DNA from: Klebsiella indica
GTDB taxonomy: Bacteria > Pseudomonadota > Gammaproteobacteria > Enterobacterales > Enterobacteriaceae
Direction: 5' to 3'
Length of the DNA: 64,000 nucleotides
NCBI RefSeq assembly: GCF_005860775.1
Contig: NZ_VCHQ01000025.1
Location: 1-64,000, forward strand
Part shown: positions 27,870-38,806 of the stretch, piece after piece
How positions within the stretch are numbered: the stretch's first letter is position 1
Layout: every line of letters begins with the position of its first letter
The notes under the pieces: model-generated
Databases searched by the model: none
What the model was told of the DNA's origin: nothing
The model's input: only the letters and a program-made list of their open reading frames with translations
Program-made: the position numbers and the translations under genes

Positions 27870-29066
27870 TTACTGCGGAGGATTGTTTTGCAGCGTCAGC
27901 AACAGGCCATCGCGGCGCATCGACGCGGCTTCTTCTGGCTGATGCAACCGGTCGAGGGTATCGGCAAGCCATGCGTAATCAAACGCATCCGGGCGCTGCT
28001 TGAGCGCGGCGCGGAACGCTACGCTGGCTTCCTGCCACTCGCCGTGACGCATGAGCGATTGCCCCAGCGTGCTCCATAGCAGCGGACGATCGCCGACCGT
28101 TTTAAGCTGCTGACGCAGTACTTTCTCTAATTGCTCCGGGTTATTGGTTTTCAGCCGCGGAACAGGCATCACCAGACGGTCGTCATAGTGCTTTTTCAGG
28201 CCATTAATAATAATTTGCTGAGCAGTGTCATGGTCGTCGCTTTCGATAAGCCGCTCGGCCATTGCCACCTGTAGCGTCACCTGGTTGCGGGTTTTACGGC
28301 TCTGATTTTTCCACCAGTCGCGCAAGCCTTCGCTGCCGCCGTCGGCCAGGGCTTTATCCATCAAACCAATCCACGCCATCTGTTCCAGTTCAGCACGATG
28401 CTCTTCATCGCTGACGTTAGCTTTTGCCATCGACGGGATGATATCCAGCAGCGAATTCCAGGCTCCGGTGCGGATGTAGGCCTGCTCAGCCAGCCGCAGT
28501 ACTTCCGGATGACGCGGCGTGATCTCCAGCAGCTTGTCGATGCCGTGACGGGCGGCGTGGTTTTCATTACGCGCCAGCTGCAGGCGGACACGGGTAATTT
28601 CGACCGGGATCAGATCGTCGCCAGTCAGTTCGGTTGCGCGCTCCAGATGCTGGTTCGCGCGGGCTTCATCTCCACGCTGCTGGGCCGCTTCCGCCGCCAG
28701 CAGGTAATTCACCACAGGCTGTTCCGCGTGATCGGCATTTTTCGCCATCAGTTTTTCAACCTGTTGATAATCGCCTTCCGCCAGTTTTAGCAGCGCCTGC
28801 TCGGTTTGTTTGCGCGCACGGCGGCGCTTGCGGCCCACGAACCAGCCGCGGGTATGCGCACCGGTACGGAAAATACGCCGCAGCAACCATTCAATGGCAA
28901 ACAACACCACCATGGTGAGGATCATGATAATCGCTAACCCGGTAACGCTGGTTTCAATGTTGTAATTATCCGTCTGGATCAGGACGTAACCCTGATGGCC
29001 GGCGATCATCGGGCCGACAACGATCCCGGCAATCAACAGCGCGAAGAGTAAGAGGATTTTCAGCAT
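27870..29066 (-). CDS. hemY: Heme biosynthesis operon protein HemY (TPR-containing membrane protein)
   Basis: HemY has 398 residues as in E. coli. Two N-terminal membrane helices (LLLFALLIAGIVVGPMIAG; ITGLAIIMILTMVVLFAIEWLL region) are followed by a basic linker and a long all-helical TPR array. It is last in hemCDXY. Its exact role is not settled: it is thought to interact with late heme enzymes or assembly factors. It is not the protoporphyrinogen oxidase also called HemY in Bacillus. The gap to hemX is three bases. Confidence 0.94.
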   Translation of the reverse strand: MLKILLLFALLIAGIVVGPMIAGHQGYVLIQTDNYNIETSVTGLAIIMILTMVVLFAIEWLLRRIFRTGAHTRGWFVGRKRRRARKQTEQALLKLAEGDYQQVEKLMAKNADHAEQPVVNYLLAAEAAQQRGDEARANQHLERATELTGDDLIPVEITRVRLQLARNENHAARHGIDKLLEITPRHPEVLRLAEQAYIRTGAWNSLLDIIPSMAKANVSDEEHRAELEQMAWIGLMDKALADGGSEGLRDWWKNQSRKTRNQVTLQVAMAERLIESDDHDTAQQIIINGLKKHYDDRLVMPVPRLKTNNPEQLEKVLRQQLKTVGDRPLLWSTLGQSLMRHGEWQEASVAFRAALKQRPDAFDYAWLADTLDRLHQPEEAASMRRDGLLLTLQNNPPQ

Positions 29067-29069
29067 GCG

Positions 29070-30245
29070 TTACTCTCCTTGTGGCGCAGGTGCTGGCGCG
29101 GGGGCTGGCGTCGGGACGCTGGTCGGTGCTTCGGCCGGTTGCGCCATCAGGTTACGTACCCGCGTTTGCATAAGTTTCTCAAGCAGCGCCTGGCTCTGCA
29201 GGCTTTCCGGTACGTTCATGGTGATGCTTTGCTGGCTGAGCTTATCGATATCCTCAAGGAAAGCTTTAGTGGTCGCGTCGTCAGTATCGTAGTAGGCACG
29301 AACCCAGGTTGAGACGTTATCCAGTGCCTGCTTGTAGGTTTCTTCCTGATGGCGCGGTACCGCCTGCGCCGCAACGAGCAGCCGGGAGCGAATATTTTCG
29401 CGCAGGTAGACGTCCTGATTAGGGGCCAGCAGCGGTACGGCGGTTTCGTCACGGCGGCGGACGGTAATAAAGCTGTCCATAAAGTTCTGCCAGCTTTTTT
29501 GCAGATTGACTCGCCACTCGCTAATGGAGCTGGATAGTTCATCACTATCGGAATCCATTGGGGAGTCATCGTCGTTATTGTCCGCCAGACGTAAATTATC
29601 GACCTGGTTAGCGAGCTGGTTTACTTTCAGGATGATGCCGTCATAGTCCACCTGGTTAACGGCGGCAAGGGAGGCGATATCGTTAGTGATGGCGCGGCGA
29701 GCGCTAATCAGGCTCGGATCGTTCATATCCGCGAGGCTGGCGTCGGCGCTCTTCAGTAGCGCGGCGGCGGTTGTCACGTCCTGATCGCTCCACAGCTTAC
29801 GCCCGGCCAGTTTCACCAGGAAATCGGCCTGGGCCAGCAGCCAGGTTTTGGTATCGCTACCGGAAATCACGGCGACTTTTTGCTGCACTTCATCCAGCTT
29901 CTTTGCCAGCGAATCTTGCTGCTGCCGCGCTTCCGTCAGCTGGTCGGCCTGCTGCTTAATAATGCTTTCAAGTTCGCTTTTTTGGCTTTCCTGCGCTTTT
30001 TGCAGCGCGGCGATCTGGCTGGATAGCCCGGCGCTGGTTTCGCTCTGGCGGGTCGCCTGGGTTTTCGTCAGGCCGTAAAGGCCGACGCCAGCAGCGAGTG
30101 CGATAGCGACGGCTATCGCACTCAGGGCGAGACTGACTTTACTGCCGCCACTTTTCTTTTCTACGCTATTTTCTGGCTGTGGTCTCTTTTCCACGGCCTC
30201 CCTGGTCTCTTCAACCACGGCGGATTGATTCTGTTGTTCCGTCAT
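29070..30245 (-). CDS. hemX: HemX, putative uroporphyrinogen-III C-methyltransferase-like membrane protein
   Basis: The protein has 391 residues from MTEQQNQSA at 30245, with GGAAG five bases upstream; an ATG four codons earlier is less likely. It has one membrane helix near 40-60 and a long coiled-coil region (about 65-120, rich in Gln and Lys). A conserved periplasmic domain contains [25 protein letters not shown] in part. The C-terminus is a low-complexity Pro-Ala repeat (PAPAPAPAP). It has no methyltransferase motif despite its database name. Role unclear. Confidence 0.93.
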   Translation of the reverse strand: MTEQQNQSAVVEETREAVEKRPQPENSVEKKSGGSKVSLALSAIAVAIALAAGVGLYGLTKTQATRQSETSAGLSSQIAALQKAQESQKSELESIIKQQADQLTEARQQQDSLAKKLDEVQQKVAVISGSDTKTWLLAQADFLVKLAGRKLWSDQDVTTAAALLKSADASLADMNDPSLISARRAITNDIASLAAVNQVDYDGIILKVNQLANQVDNLRLADNNDDDSPMDSDSDELSSSISEWRVNLQKSWQNFMDSFITVRRRDETAVPLLAPNQDVYLRENIRSRLLVAAQAVPRHQEETYKQALDNVSTWVRAYYDTDDATTKAFLEDIDKLSQQSITMNVPESLQSQALLEKLMQTRVRNLMAQPAEAPTSVPTPAPAPAPAPQGE

Positions 30246-30266
30246 TATGGCTTCCAATGTTGAGAG

Positions 30267-31007
30267 TTATTGTAATGCGCGTAGCAGCGCATCGTTGTCG
30301 GCGCTATCGGCAACCTGGATATCCTGCCAGCCCAGTTCCCTGGCCTGTTCGGCCAGGCGTTCACTGACAACTAAAATGCGACAGCTAAGGAGCCAATGTT
30401 CACGATACCACTGCGGTATGAGCGTCCAGAGCTGCTGCAGCATCTCGCCGCTGGTAACCACCAGCGTCGACACCCCGCGAGACTGCCAGCGCATTGCTTC
30501 TTCTGCGCCATCATAGTGCCTTGCACTACGTTGATAACATTCACAAAAAGTGACATGCGCTCCGCGTTCACGGAGAGTGTCACCGAGTAGTTCCCGTCCG
30601 CCGTTTCCACGAAGGATGACGGCTTTTTTACCCGCAATATTTTGTAATTCAGGTAATTGTAGCAAGACTTCGCTGATTTCCCGATCTAACGGATAGCGAA
30701 TATCATGACTGCTGACTTTGTGCAGGGCCAGCGCGGTAGTGCGACCAATTGCAAAATAATCGGGTGCAGAGGGCCAGAGCCCCCCCTGTTGCTGGAGGTG
30801 AGAATGAGCAAACTCAACGGCGTGCTGTGAGAGCGCGAAGAGTAAGTCACCCGCCTCAAGACTTGCCAGCTTGCCGCCCAGTTCCCGGAGCTGGCGACCC
30901 GGCGTAAACTCAATGAGTGGAAAGCTCCACGCCACGCGTCCCAGCGCGCGCAGGCGGCTAACTAACTCTTCGCCTTGCGGTAGCGGACGGGTGACCAGGA
31001 TACTCAT
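30267..31007 (-). CDS. hemD: Uroporphyrinogen-III synthase HemD
   Basis: HemD cyclises hydroxymethylbilane to uroporphyrinogen III with inversion of ring D. It has 246 residues as in E. coli. The family is very divergent; recognisable parts are the start [29 protein letters not shown] (near 78), [10 protein letters not shown] (near 107) and [13 protein letters not shown] near 175. It overlaps hemC by four bases, so translation is coupled. Confidence 0.95.
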   Translation of the reverse strand: MSILVTRPLPQGEELVSRLRALGRVAWSFPLIEFTPGRQLRELGGKLASLEAGDLLFALSQHAVEFAHSHLQQQGGLWPSAPDYFAIGRTTALALHKVSSHDIRYPLDREISEVLLQLPELQNIAGKKAVILRGNGGRELLGDTLRERGAHVTFCECYQRSARHYDGAEEAMRWQSRGVSTLVVTSGEMLQQLWTLIPQWYREHWLLSCRILVVSERLAEQARELGWQDIQVADSADNDALLRALQ

Positions 31008-31945
31008 TGCGGTGCTTCTCCTGCGTAAACGACGGCGAGAATGTCACGAGCGCCATTTTCCAGAAGCTCTTCGGCAAGGGAGACGCCGAGGGTTTCGGCA
31101 TCTTGCGGTCGACCGCGCCGCTCGCCGCGTACTACCTGCGAGCCATCCGGCATGCCGACTAGCGCGCGTAGCCACAGCTCGCCGTCGATAAGCTCGGCGT
31201 AGCTGCCGATAGGCACCTGGCAACCACCTTCAAGACGGGTATTCATTGCTCGTTCTGCCCGCACGCGTATTGCCGTTTCCGTATGGTTGAGCGGCGCCAG
31301 CAACGCTTTTGTCCATTCGTCATCAAGGCGACATTCGATACCGACTGCGCCCTGACCGACAGCCGGTAGCGACTGTTCCGGCGTCAACGGTTGACGAATA
31401 CGCTCCTCCAGCTTCAGGCGTTTAAGCCCGGCAGCAGCAAGAATAATGGCGTCATACTCACCGCTATCGAGTTTCCCCAGACGCGTGCCCACATTGCCGC
31501 GCAGGGAACGGATCGTCAGATCCGGCCGCTCCGCAGCCAACTGGCACTGACGGCGCAAACTTGAGGTGCCCACGATGCTGCCATGCGGCAGGTCATCAAG
31601 GGAAGCATAGTGATTAGAGACAAACGCATCGCGCGGATCTCCGCGTTCGCAAATGGTGACCAGTCCCAGCCCTTCCGGAAACGCCACCGGCACGTCTTTC
31701 ATGGAATGAACCGCGATATCGGCGCGTCCTTCCAGCATAGCCAGTTCCAGCTCTTTCACAAACAGACCCTTGCCACCTACTTTTGCAAGAGGGGTATCAA
31801 GGATCACGTCACCGCGGGTGACCATTGGCACCAGTTCAACGGAAAGCCCCGGATGGCAGGACTCCAGACGTTCTTTCACATAATGTGCTTGCCATAGCGC
31901 AAGCGGGCTTTGCCGTGTGGCAATTCTCAAAACTTTGTCTAACAT
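31004..31945 (-). CDS. hemC: Porphobilinogen deaminase (hydroxymethylbilane synthase) HemC
   Basis: HemC condenses four porphobilinogens on a covalent dipyrromethane cofactor. It has 313 residues from [13 protein letters not shown]; an upstream in-frame ATG at 31960 is not conserved. [29 protein letters not shown] (Asp84 region), SSLRRQCQL and the cofactor cysteine C242 in [13 protein letters not shown] are all present. First gene of hemCDXY, divergent from cyaA. Confidence 0.97.
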   Translation of the reverse strand: MLDKVLRIATRQSPLALWQAHYVKERLESCHPGLSVELVPMVTRGDVILDTPLAKVGGKGLFVKELELAMLEGRADIAVHSMKDVPVAFPEGLGLVTICERGDPRDAFVSNHYASLDDLPHGSIVGTSSLRRQCQLAAERPDLTIRSLRGNVGTRLGKLDSGEYDAIILAAAGLKRLKLEERIRQPLTPEQSLPAVGQGAVGIECRLDDEWTKALLAPLNHTETAIRVRAERAMNTRLEGGCQVPIGSYAELIDGELWLRALVGMPDGSQVVRGERRGRPQDAETLGVSLAEELLENGARDILAVVYAGEAPQ

Positions 31946-32292
31946 GCTTGTTACCGTCATCGTCGACCACTGACCATCCTAACATTGTTGTCTTAGGGAT
32001 GTTAGTTTTGTGGCGTAAGGGGCGCGGCCATCTTTTTTTAGCCTTTCATGCGTTTGCTGGTTGCCACATACGTAGCGAAGAATTTACATGTAGTAAAGGG
32101 TGCTACACTGGTATGTAGCGCATCTTTCTTTACGGTCAATCCGCAAGGTGTTAGATTGATCACGTTTTAAACCATTTGTCAGTCCGCAGTTCATCACAAC
32201 CCCACCGACGACGAATGGTGACGGTTTTTGTTGAAATACTGAAACTCTCCGTACTATTGTACGTCGGGTTTTTGAACATCAGGCGATATGTC
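31946..32292. promoter_or_regulatory. Divergent hemC / cyaA control region with CRP site
   Basis: A CRP-type site TGTTA-gattga-TCACG lies at 32149-32164. The corresponding E. coli site overlaps the main cyaA promoter P2, giving cAMP-CRP repression of adenylate cyclase synthesis. Other symmetric sequences are ctaacat/atgttag near 31979-32007 and gctaca-ctggta-tgtagc at 32102-32119. No further gene is visible; the in-frame extension upstream of cyaA is not conserved coding sequence. Confidence 0.7.
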
Positions 32293-34842
32293 TTGTACCT
32301 CTATATTGAGACACTGAAACAGAGACTGGATGCCATCAACCAATTGCGCGTGGATCGCGCCCTTGCTGCTATGGGACCTGCTTTCCAGCAGGTTTACAGT
32401 CTACTGCCGACACTATTACATTATCATCATCCGCTGATGCCGGGTTACCTTGACGGTAACGTTCCCCGCGGCATTTGCCTCTACACGCCTGATGAAACCC
32501 AACGCCACTACCTTGACGAACTTGAACTCCATCGTGGCATGCTGGCCCAGGAACCGCCGAAAGGCGAACTGCCGATTACCGGCCTCTACTCCATGGGCAG
32601 TACTTCTTCCGTCGGTCAAAGCTGTTCTTCCGACCTTGATATCTGGGTTTGCCACCAGTCCTGGCTGGATAACGAAGAGCGCCAGTTGCTACAGCGTAAA
32701 TGCAGCCTGCTGGAAAGTTGGGCGGCGTCGCTGGGGGTTGAGGTGAGTTTCTTCCTGATCGACGAAAACCGCTTCCGCCATAATGAAAGCGGTAGTCTGG
32801 GAGGGGAAGACTGCGGTTCCACCCAGCATATTCTGCTGCTGGATGAGTTTTATCGCACCGCAGTGCGCCTTGCCGGGAAGCGTATATTGTGGAATATGGT
32901 GCCATGCGAGGAAGAAGAGCATTACGACGATTACGTCATGAGCCTCTATGCGCAGGGGGTGCTGACGCCAAATGAATGGCTGGATCTCGGCGGCCTGAGT
33001 TCGCTGTCGGCGGAAGAGTACTTCGGCGCCAGCCTCTGGCAGTTGTATAAAAGCATCGACTCGCCCTATAAGGCGGTGCTGAAGACGCTGCTGCTGGAAG
33101 CGTACTCTTGGGAATATCCCAATAACCGCCTGTTGGCGAAAGATATCAAGCAACGTCTGCATGATGGCGAGATCGTGTCATTTGGCCTCGATCCTTACTG
33201 CATGATGCTGGAGCGTGTGACGCTCTATCTGCAGGCCATTGAAGACGAAACGCGCCTCGATCTGGTGCGTCGATGTTTCTACCTGAAAGTTTGCGAGAAG
33301 CTGAGCCGGGAGCGCGCCTGCGTCGGCTGGCGTCGCGAAGTGCTGAGTCAGCTGGTGAACGAATGGGGCTGGGATGACAAGCGTTTAATGATGCTCGACA
33401 ATCGGGCTAACTGGAAAATTGACGAAGTACGCAAAGCGCATAACGAGTTGCTTGATGCGATGATGCAGAGCTATCGTAATCTGATTCGTTTTGCGCGGCG
33501 CAATAACCTGAGCGTTTCCGCCAGCCCGCAGGATATCGGCGTACTGACGCGCAAACTGTATGCTGCATTTGAAGCGTTGCCGGGCAAAGTAACGCTGGTG
33601 AACCCGCAAATTTCGCCGGATTTATCTGAGCCTAATCTGACCTTTATCCACGTGCCGCCGGGCCGGGCCAACCGCACCGGTTGGTATATTTATAACCGCG
33701 CGCCGGATATGGATTCAATCATCAGTCATCAGCCGCTGGAATATAACCGTTATCTTAATAAACTGGTGGCCTGGGCCTGGTTTAACGGCCTCCTGACGTC
33801 GCGAACTCGCCTGTTTATTAAGGGCAACAGTATTGTCGATCTGGCGAAATTGCAGGAGATGGTGGCCGATGTGTCGCACCATTTCCCGCTGCGCCTGCCT
33901 TCTCCGACGCCGAAAGCGTTGTACAGCCCATGCGAAATTCGTCATCTGGCGATTATCGTCAACCTGGAATATGACCCGACGGTCGCGTTTCGCAACCAGG
34001 TGGTGCATTTCGACTTCCGCAAGCTGGATGTTTTCAGCTTCGGCGAAGAGCAAAAATGCCTGATTGGCAGTGTTGATCTGCTCTATCGTAATTCGTGGAA
34101 TGAAGTCCGAACCCTGCACTTCAACGGCGAGCAGGCGATGATTGAAGCGCTGAAAACCATTCTTGGTAAAATGCATCAGGACGCTGCGCCGCCGGATAGC
34201 GTCGAAGTGTTCTGCTATAGCCAACATCTGCGTGGATTAATTCGTACCCGCGTGCAGCAGATGGTTTCCGAGTGTATCGAGCTGCGTCTTTCCAGCACCC
34301 GCCAGGATACCGGTCGCTTTAAAGCGCTGCGCGTTTCCGGGCAGACATGGGGATTGTTCTTCGAGCGTCTTAATGTCTCGGTACAGAAGCTGGAGAACGC
34401 TATTGAGTTCTACGGCGCGATTTCGCATAACAAACTGCATGGGCTGTCGGTACAGGTGGAGACCAACCACGTCAGGCTACCGCAGGTGGTGGATGGTTTT
34501 GCCAGCGAAGGGATTATTCAGTTTTTCTTTGAAGATGCGGATAACGACAGCGGGTTTAACATCTATATTCTTGATGAGAGCAACCGCGCAGAGGTCTACC
34601 ACCATTGTGAAGGCAGTAAAGAAGATCTGGTGCGCGATGTTAGCCGCTTCTACTCGTCATCGCACGATCGCTTTACCTATGGTTCCAGCTTTATTAACTT
34701 TAACCTGCCGCAGTTCTACCAGATTGTCGACATCGATGGCCGGGAGCAGGTGATTCCGTTCCGCAGCCAGGTGATTGCCGCCGCGACCATTCCTGCAAGT
34801 CAGGATCCTGCAACGCCGCAGATGTTGCAGCACTACTCCTGA
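32293..34842 (+). CDS. cyaA: Class I adenylate cyclase CyaA
   Basis: CyaA makes cAMP from ATP and is activated by phosphorylated EIIA-Glc. It has 849 residues from the TTG at 32293 (E. coli 848, also a TTG start that keeps translation low). The N-terminal catalytic half contains [20 protein letters not shown], the class I nucleotidyltransferase motif with GS and D-x-D. The C-terminal half is regulatory. A longer ORF starting at 32176 would add 39 unconserved residues. It is convergent with cyaY. Confidence 0.97.
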   Translation: MYLYIETLKQRLDAINQLRVDRALAAMGPAFQQVYSLLPTLLHYHHPLMPGYLDGNVPRGICLYTPDETQRHYLDELELHRGMLAQEPPKGELPITGLYSMGSTSSVGQSCSSDLDIWVCHQSWLDNEERQLLQRKCSLLESWAASLGVEVSFFLIDENRFRHNESGSLGGEDCGSTQHILLLDEFYRTAVRLAGKRILWNMVPCEEEEHYDDYVMSLYAQGVLTPNEWLDLGGLSSLSAEEYFGASLWQLYKSIDSPYKAVLKTLLLEAYSWEYPNNRLLAKDIKQRLHDGEIVSFGLDPYCMMLERVTLYLQAIEDETRLDLVRRCFYLKVCEKLSRERACVGWRREVLSQLVNEWGWDDKRLMMLDNRANWKIDEVRKAHNELLDAMMQSYRNLIRFARRNNLSVSASPQDIGVLTRKLYAAFEALPGKVTLVNPQISPDLSEPNLTFIHVPPGRANRTGWYIYNRAPDMDSIISHQPLEYNRYLNKLVAWAWFNGLLTSRTRLFIKGNSIVDLAKLQEMVADVSHHFPLRLPSPTPKALYSPCEIRHLAIIVNLEYDPTVAFRNQVVHFDFRKLDVFSFGEEQKCLIGSVDLLYRNSWNEVRTLHFNGEQAMIEALKTILGKMHQDAAPPDSVEVFCYSQHLRGLIRTRVQQMVSECIELRLSSTRQDTGRFKALRVSGQTWGLFFERLNVSVQKLENAIEFYGAISHNKLHGLSVQVETNHVRLPQVVDGFASEGIIQFFFEDADNDSGFNIYILDESNRAEVYHHCEGSKEDLVRDVSRFYSSSHDRFTYGSSFINFNLPQFYQIVDIDGREQVIPFRSQVIAAATIPASQDPATPQMLQHYS

Positions 34843-34861
34843 ATCCGTCTGGTCGTACAAG

Positions 34862-34890
34862 CCCGGATAAGACATTAGCCGCAATCCGGG
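34862..34890. repeat. REP-like inverted repeat between cyaA and cyaY
   Basis: cccggat (34862-34868) pairs with atccggg (34884-34890) around a 15-base loop. The sequence resembles half a REP unit. It lies in the 69-base gap between convergent genes. It has no T run on either strand that would make it an obvious terminator. Confidence 0.5.
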
Positions 34891-34911
34891 AAAATTACAT
34901 CAAGTGCGCCG

Positions 34912-35232
34912 TTAGCGAAAATTCACCGTTTCGCCAGCCTGATTTGTCGCCGCTTGCTCCAGCAGATCCCAGAAGGTTTCGCCGCTGCGGTCGCAGATCC
35001 ACTCATCATCTTTTAAGTCGAAATGGTAGCCGCCTTGTTTGGTCGCCAGCCACACCTGATGCAACGGCTCCTGACGGTTGATAATGATTTTGCTGCCGTT
35101 TTCAAAACTGATAGTCAGCACGCCGCCGTTGATTTCACAGTCGATATCGCTGTCGCCATCCCAGTCGTCCAGACGTTCTTCGATGGTCATCCACAGGGTA
35201 TCGGCCAGGCGATGGAATTCACTGTCGTTCAT
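34912..35232 (-). CDS. cyaY: Frataxin-like iron-binding protein CyaY
   Basis: CyaY is a bacterial frataxin that binds iron and regulates IscS in Fe-S cluster assembly. It has 106 residues from [11 protein letters not shown], as in E. coli. The acidic first helix region ([20 protein letters not shown]) supplies iron-binding carboxylates. [20 protein letters not shown] is the frataxin beta-sheet signature. An upstream ATG at 35280 is rejected as it reads into the intergenic region. Confidence 0.97.
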   Translation of the reverse strand: MNDSEFHRLADTLWMTIEERLDDWDGDSDIDCEINGGVLTISFENGSKIIINRQEPLHQVWLATKQGGYHFDLKDDEWICDRSGETFWDLLEQAATNQAGETVNFR

Positions 35233-35370
35233 GGTTCTGTCCCGCTTTTTTGATCGTGGCGGCAGTATACCGCGAAACAAAAGCGCGCGCAGTGGGATGC
35301 TAAACGCTTGCTTTTACGTCTTCTCCTGCGATGATAGAAAGCAGAAAGAATGAATGACGGGCAACTATCC

Positions 35371-35574
35371 ATGAAAAACGTTTTCCCTGTGCTTGCCGTT
35401 TTAGTTGCGGCCTGCAGCCTCGCTGGCTGTGGCCTGAAAGGGCCGCTGTATTTCCCACCAGCGGAAAAAACGGCATCTCCGCCAACCAAACCGGTTGATA
35501 GCGGTATTCAGAGCTCTACGCCGGATCGAAACGATCGCGGCGATAGCGATGGCCCGACTCAAGTGAATTACTGA
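35371..35574 (+). CDS. lptM: Small lipoprotein YifL (LptM)
   Basis: A 67-residue lipoprotein as in E. coli. Its signal peptide ends in the lipobox LAGC with C20 as lipidated residue. GLKGPLYFPP follows directly, then a Pro/Thr-rich soluble tail. In E. coli LptM binds the LptDE translocon and promotes LptD disulfide maturation. ATG 35371 is chosen for the lipoprotein signal; the upstream ATG at 35350 is in frame but unneeded. It is followed by dapF after 25 bases. Confidence 0.95.
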   Translation: MKNVFPVLAVLVAACSLAGCGLKGPLYFPPAEKTASPPTKPVDSGIQSSTPDRNDRGDSDGPTQVNY

Positions 35575-35599
35575 CAGTTCCGCGTAGCTGGAGTAGATG

Positions 35600-36424
35600 A
35601 TGCAGTTCTCTAAAATGCATGGCCTTGGCAACGACTTTATGGTTGTTGACGCGGTAACACAGAATGTTTTCTTCTCACCGGAACTGATTCGCCGCCTGGC
35701 GGATCGGCATCTTGGCGTGGGGTTTGATCAACTGCTGATTGTTGAGCCGCCTTACGATCCTGAGCTTGATTTTCATTATCGTATCTTCAACGCCGACGGT
35801 AGCGAAGTGGCCCAGTGTGGTAACGGTGCGCGCTGTTTTGCCCGTTTTGTGCGTCTGAAAGGCCTGACCAATAAACGTGACATCCGCGTCAGCACGTCGA
35901 ATGGCCGTATGCTATTAAGCGTAACGGAAGATGATCTGGTGCGCGTCAATATGGGCGAACCGAACTTCGAGCCGTCGCAGGTGCCATTCCGCGCAAACAA
36001 AGCGGAAAAGACCTATATTATGCGTGCCGCGGAACAGACAGTATTGTGCGGCGTGGTGTCAATGGGTAACCCACACTGCGTTATTGAGGTCGATGATGTG
36101 GAAACCGCGATGGTGGAAACGCTTGGCCCGGTGATGGAAAACCACGAACGTTTTCCGGAACGGGCGAACATCGGCTTTATGCAGGTGGTCAGCCGTTCCC
36201 ATATCCGTCTGCGCGTGTACGAGCGCGGCGCGGGTGAAACGCAGGCCTGCGGAAGCGGCGCCTGTGCGGCAGTGGCGATAGGGATCCAGCAGGGATTACT
36301 GGGCGAAGAGGTACGGGTGGAGTTACCCGGCGGGCGTCTTGATATCGCCTGGAAAGGCCCGGGTCAACCGTTATTTATGACTGGCCCGGCGGCACATGTC
36401 TATGACGGATTTATTCATTTATGA
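35600..36424 (+). CDS. dapF: Diaminopimelate epimerase DapF
   Basis: DapF interconverts LL- and meso-diaminopimelate for lysine and peptidoglycan. It has 274 residues as in E. coli. The two catalytic cysteines are in [11 protein letters not shown] (C73 region) and [12 protein letters not shown] (C217 region). Start [13 protein letters not shown] is at 35600; an ATG immediately before it adds one Met. It overlaps yigA by four bases, the start of the tightly packed dapF-yigA-xerC-yigB run. Confidence 0.98.
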   Translation: MQFSKMHGLGNDFMVVDAVTQNVFFSPELIRRLADRHLGVGFDQLLIVEPPYDPELDFHYRIFNADGSEVAQCGNGARCFARFVRLKGLTNKRDIRVSTSNGRMLLSVTEDDLVRVNMGEPNFEPSQVPFRANKAEKTYIMRAAEQTVLCGVVSMGNPHCVIEVDDVETAMVETLGPVMENHERFPERANIGFMQVVSRSHIRLRVYERGAGETQACGSGACAAVAIGIQQGLLGEEVRVELPGGRLDIAWKGPGQPLFMTGPAAHVYDGFIHL

Positions 36425-37128
36425 AACAAATCGGGGAAGAACAGCAGGAAATCACCAGTGAGCTCAACGATCGCGCAGTGGTGGATTATCTGTTGCAACA
36501 TCCTGAATTCTTTATTCGTAATGCAGCGCTGGTGGAGCACATGTCTGTTCCACATCCGGTGCGTGGTTCGGTCTCGCTGGTGGAATGGCATATGGCGCGG
36601 GCGCGGAATCATATCAATGTGCTGGAAGAGAACATGACGCTGTTAATGGAGCAGGCAACGGCTAACGAAAGCCTGTTTCAGCGCCTGTTTCATCTGCAAA
36701 CGCGTCTGGCGGCGGCTGACAGCCTTGATGAAATGCTCAACCGGTTGCATCGCTGGGCGCGCGAACTGGGGCTGGCGGGGGCGACGGTGCGCCTGTTTCC
36801 CGATAGCTGGCGCCTTGGCGCACCATCCAAATTTACCCATCTGGCGATAAACCGTCAGGCGTTTGAATCCATACGCATCCAGCGTCTTGGGCAGCAACGG
36901 CATTATCTTGGCCCTTTAAATGGTCCGGAACTGCTGGTGGTGTTGCCGGAAGCGAAAGCCGTTGGCTCGGTGGCGATGTCGCTGCTGGGTGGCGATGAAG
37001 CGCCAGGCGTGATGTTGTTCAGCAGTCGCGATCCTCAGCACTATCAGCAAGGGCAGGGTACACAGCTGCTGCAGGAAATTGCGGCCATGCTCCCGGGCTT
37101 ACTGGAGCGCTGGATTGAACGCGCATGA
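36421..37128 (+). CDS. yigA: DUF484 family protein YigA
   Basis: YigA has 235 residues as in E. coli and belongs to DUF484. An N-terminal helical part ([15 protein letters not shown], then [15 protein letters not shown]) precedes a GAF-like C-terminal domain (about 90-230) with LLEEIAAML-type ending helix. The function is unknown; the gene always accompanies xerC. It overlaps dapF and xerC by four bases each. Confidence 0.93.
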   Translation: MKQIGEEQQEITSELNDRAVVDYLLQHPEFFIRNAALVEHMSVPHPVRGSVSLVEWHMARARNHINVLEENMTLLMEQATANESLFQRLFHLQTRLAAADSLDEMLNRLHRWARELGLAGATVRLFPDSWRLGAPSKFTHLAINRQAFESIRIQRLGQQRHYLGPLNGPELLVVLPEAKAVGSVAMSLLGGDEAPGVMLFSSRDPQHYQQGQGTQLLQEIAAMLPGLLERWIERA

Positions 37129-38027
37129 CCGACTCACCTCTGTATGAATCCGTCGCGCGTTTTTTACGCTATCTCGGCGTAGAGCGCCAGCTTAGCCCGA
37201 TAACGCTGCTGAACTACCGGCGTCAACTGGATGTGCTTATCGCGCTGGCGGAAAGCGCCGGGCTTAAAAGCTGGCGGCAGTGCGATGCTGCTCAGGTTCG
37301 CAGCCTGGCGACACGTAGTCGTCGTCAGGGACTGGGACCAGCCAGTCTGGCGTTACGTCTCTCCGCTTTACGCAGCTTCTTTGACTGGCTGGTGAGCCAG
37401 GGCGAACTGGCGGCTAACCCGGCGAAGGGCATTTCCGCGCCGAAAACACCACGCCATTTACCGAAAAATATCGACGTAGACGATGTTAACCGGCTGCTGG
37501 ATATCGATCTTAACGATCCGCTGGCGGTGCGCGACCGGGCGATGCTGGAAGTGATGTACGGCTCGGGGCTGCGTCTTTCGGAACTGATCAATCTCGATAT
37601 CAGGCATCTTGACCTGGAATCTGGCGAAGTGTGGGTAACGGGGAAAGGCAGTAAAGAGCGCCGCCTGCCGATTGGCCGCAATGCGGTGCTATGGATTGAG
37701 CACTGGCTCGATCTGCGCGGCCTGTTCGGTACGGATGATGACGCCCTGTTCCTCTCTAAACTGGGCAAGCGTATTTCAGCACGTAACGTGCAGAAACGCT
37801 TTGCCGAATGGGGCATTAAACAAGGTCTGAATAGCCACGTACATCCGCATAAACTGCGCCACTCATTCGCCACCCATATGCTGGAATCGAGTGGCGATCT
37901 GCGCGGGGTGCAAGAGCTGTTGGGCCATGCCAACCTCTCCACCACCCAAATCTATACCCATCTTGATTTTCAACACCTTGCCGCAGTGTACGATGCGGCG
38001 CATCCGCGTGCCAAACGGGGGAAATAA
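37125..38027 (+). CDS. xerC: Tyrosine recombinase XerC
   Basis: XerC works with XerD and FtsK to resolve chromosome dimers at dif. It has 300 residues (E. coli 298). The N-terminal core-binding domain (1-90) is followed by a catalytic domain with GSGLRLSEL (first Arg), [12 protein letters not shown] (Lys), [12 protein letters not shown] (His, Arg), [13 protein letters not shown] (His and the nucleophilic Tyr). Its stop codon overlaps the yigB start by one base. Confidence 0.98.
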   Translation: MTDSPLYESVARFLRYLGVERQLSPITLLNYRRQLDVLIALAESAGLKSWRQCDAAQVRSLATRSRRQGLGPASLALRLSALRSFFDWLVSQGELAANPAKGISAPKTPRHLPKNIDVDDVNRLLDIDLNDPLAVRDRAMLEVMYGSGLRLSELINLDIRHLDLESGEVWVTGKGSKERRLPIGRNAVLWIEHWLDLRGLFGTDDDALFLSKLGKRISARNVQKRFAEWGIKQGLNSHVHPHKLRHSFATHMLESSGDLRGVQELLGHANLSTTQIYTHLDFQHLAAVYDAAHPRAKRGK

Positions 38028-38743
38028 TGCGTTTTTACCGGCCTCTGGGCCAGATTTCAGCACTGACGTTTGACCTGGACGATACCCTTTATGACAACCG
38101 CCCGGTGATTGACCGGACCCTGCATGAGTCGCTGAGCTTTGTGCGCAGCTATCACCCCCTGCTGAGCAAATTTGACGCCAGCCAGTTGAACCAACTGCGC
38201 CAGACGCTGCTGGCATCAGAGCCGGATATTTACCATGATGTCACCGAGTGGCGGCGGCGCGCACTGGAGCTGGGGATGCGCAATGTTGGGCTTTCTGCGG
38301 CGCAGGCGAAAGCGGGAGCGGATCAAGCGATGGCTAACTTTGCCCACTGGCGCAGCATGATTGATGTTCCGCAAGAGACGCATGATACGCTGGCGAAGCT
38401 GGCTGAAAAGTGGCCGCTGGTGGCGATTACCAACGGTAATGCTCAGCCGGAGCTCTTTGGGCTGAGCGACTACTTCCGCTTTGTGCTGCGCGCGGGCCCG
38501 GATGGGCGTTCTAAACCGTTTGCCGATATGTATCATTTGGCGGCGCAGCGGCTGGAACTGCCGCTGGAGCAGATTTTGCACGTTGGCGATGATTTGACTA
38601 CCGATGTGGCCGGGTCGGTTCGCTGCGGAATGCAGGCATGCTGGATCAGGCCGCTGGACGCAGATCTGATGCATACCCCCGACAGCCGCCTGCTGCCGCA
38701 CATCGAAATTTCACGGTTGGCATCTCTGACCTCGCTGATATAA
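38027..38743 (+). CDS. yigB: HAD phosphatase YigB (riboflavin pathway)
   Basis: YigB is a HAD-superfamily hydrolase that dephosphorylates 5-amino-6-(5-phosphoribitylamino)uracil and FMN-type substrates. It has 238 residues as in E. coli. The nucleophile motif is FDLDDT with D16 and D18. Motif II is AITNGN (near 135). [12 protein letters not shown] supplies the motif IV acids. It ends 63 bases before uvrD. Confidence 0.95.
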   Translation: MRFYRPLGQISALTFDLDDTLYDNRPVIDRTLHESLSFVRSYHPLLSKFDASQLNQLRQTLLASEPDIYHDVTEWRRRALELGMRNVGLSAAQAKAGADQAMANFAHWRSMIDVPQETHDTLAKLAEKWPLVAITNGNAQPELFGLSDYFRFVLRAGPDGRSKPFADMYHLAAQRLELPLEQILHVGDDLTTDVAGSVRCGMQACWIRPLDADLMHTPDSRLLPHIEISRLASLTSLI

Positions 38744-38755
38744 TCACCAGTAACT

Positions 38756-38771
38756 CTGTATATATTAACAG
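38756..38771 (+). promoter_or_regulatory. LexA (SOS) box of uvrD
   Basis: CTGTATATATTAACAG matches the LexA consensus CTGT-N8-ACAG with an AT-rich core. It lies about 36 bases before the uvrD start. In E. coli uvrD is LexA-controlled through a box at the same place. Confidence 0.88.
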
Positions 38772-38794
38772 GGGTTCGTGGAACCCCTTTATTT
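38770..38794 (+). terminator. Attenuator hairpin in the uvrD leader
   Basis: aggggttc-gtg-gaacccct is a perfect eight-base stem with a three-base loop followed by ttattt. It is an intrinsic terminator sitting between the SOS promoter and the uvrD ATG. E. coli uvrD was reported to be controlled by attenuation as well as by LexA. It may also serve as the yigB terminator. Confidence 0.75.
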
Positions 38795-38806
38795 CCGGCG
38801 GTGCCA

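Noticed and set aside
32176-32292. N-terminal extension of CyaA to an ATG at 32176
   Set aside because: The extension covers the known promoter and leader region. The conserved protein begins at the TTG at 32293.
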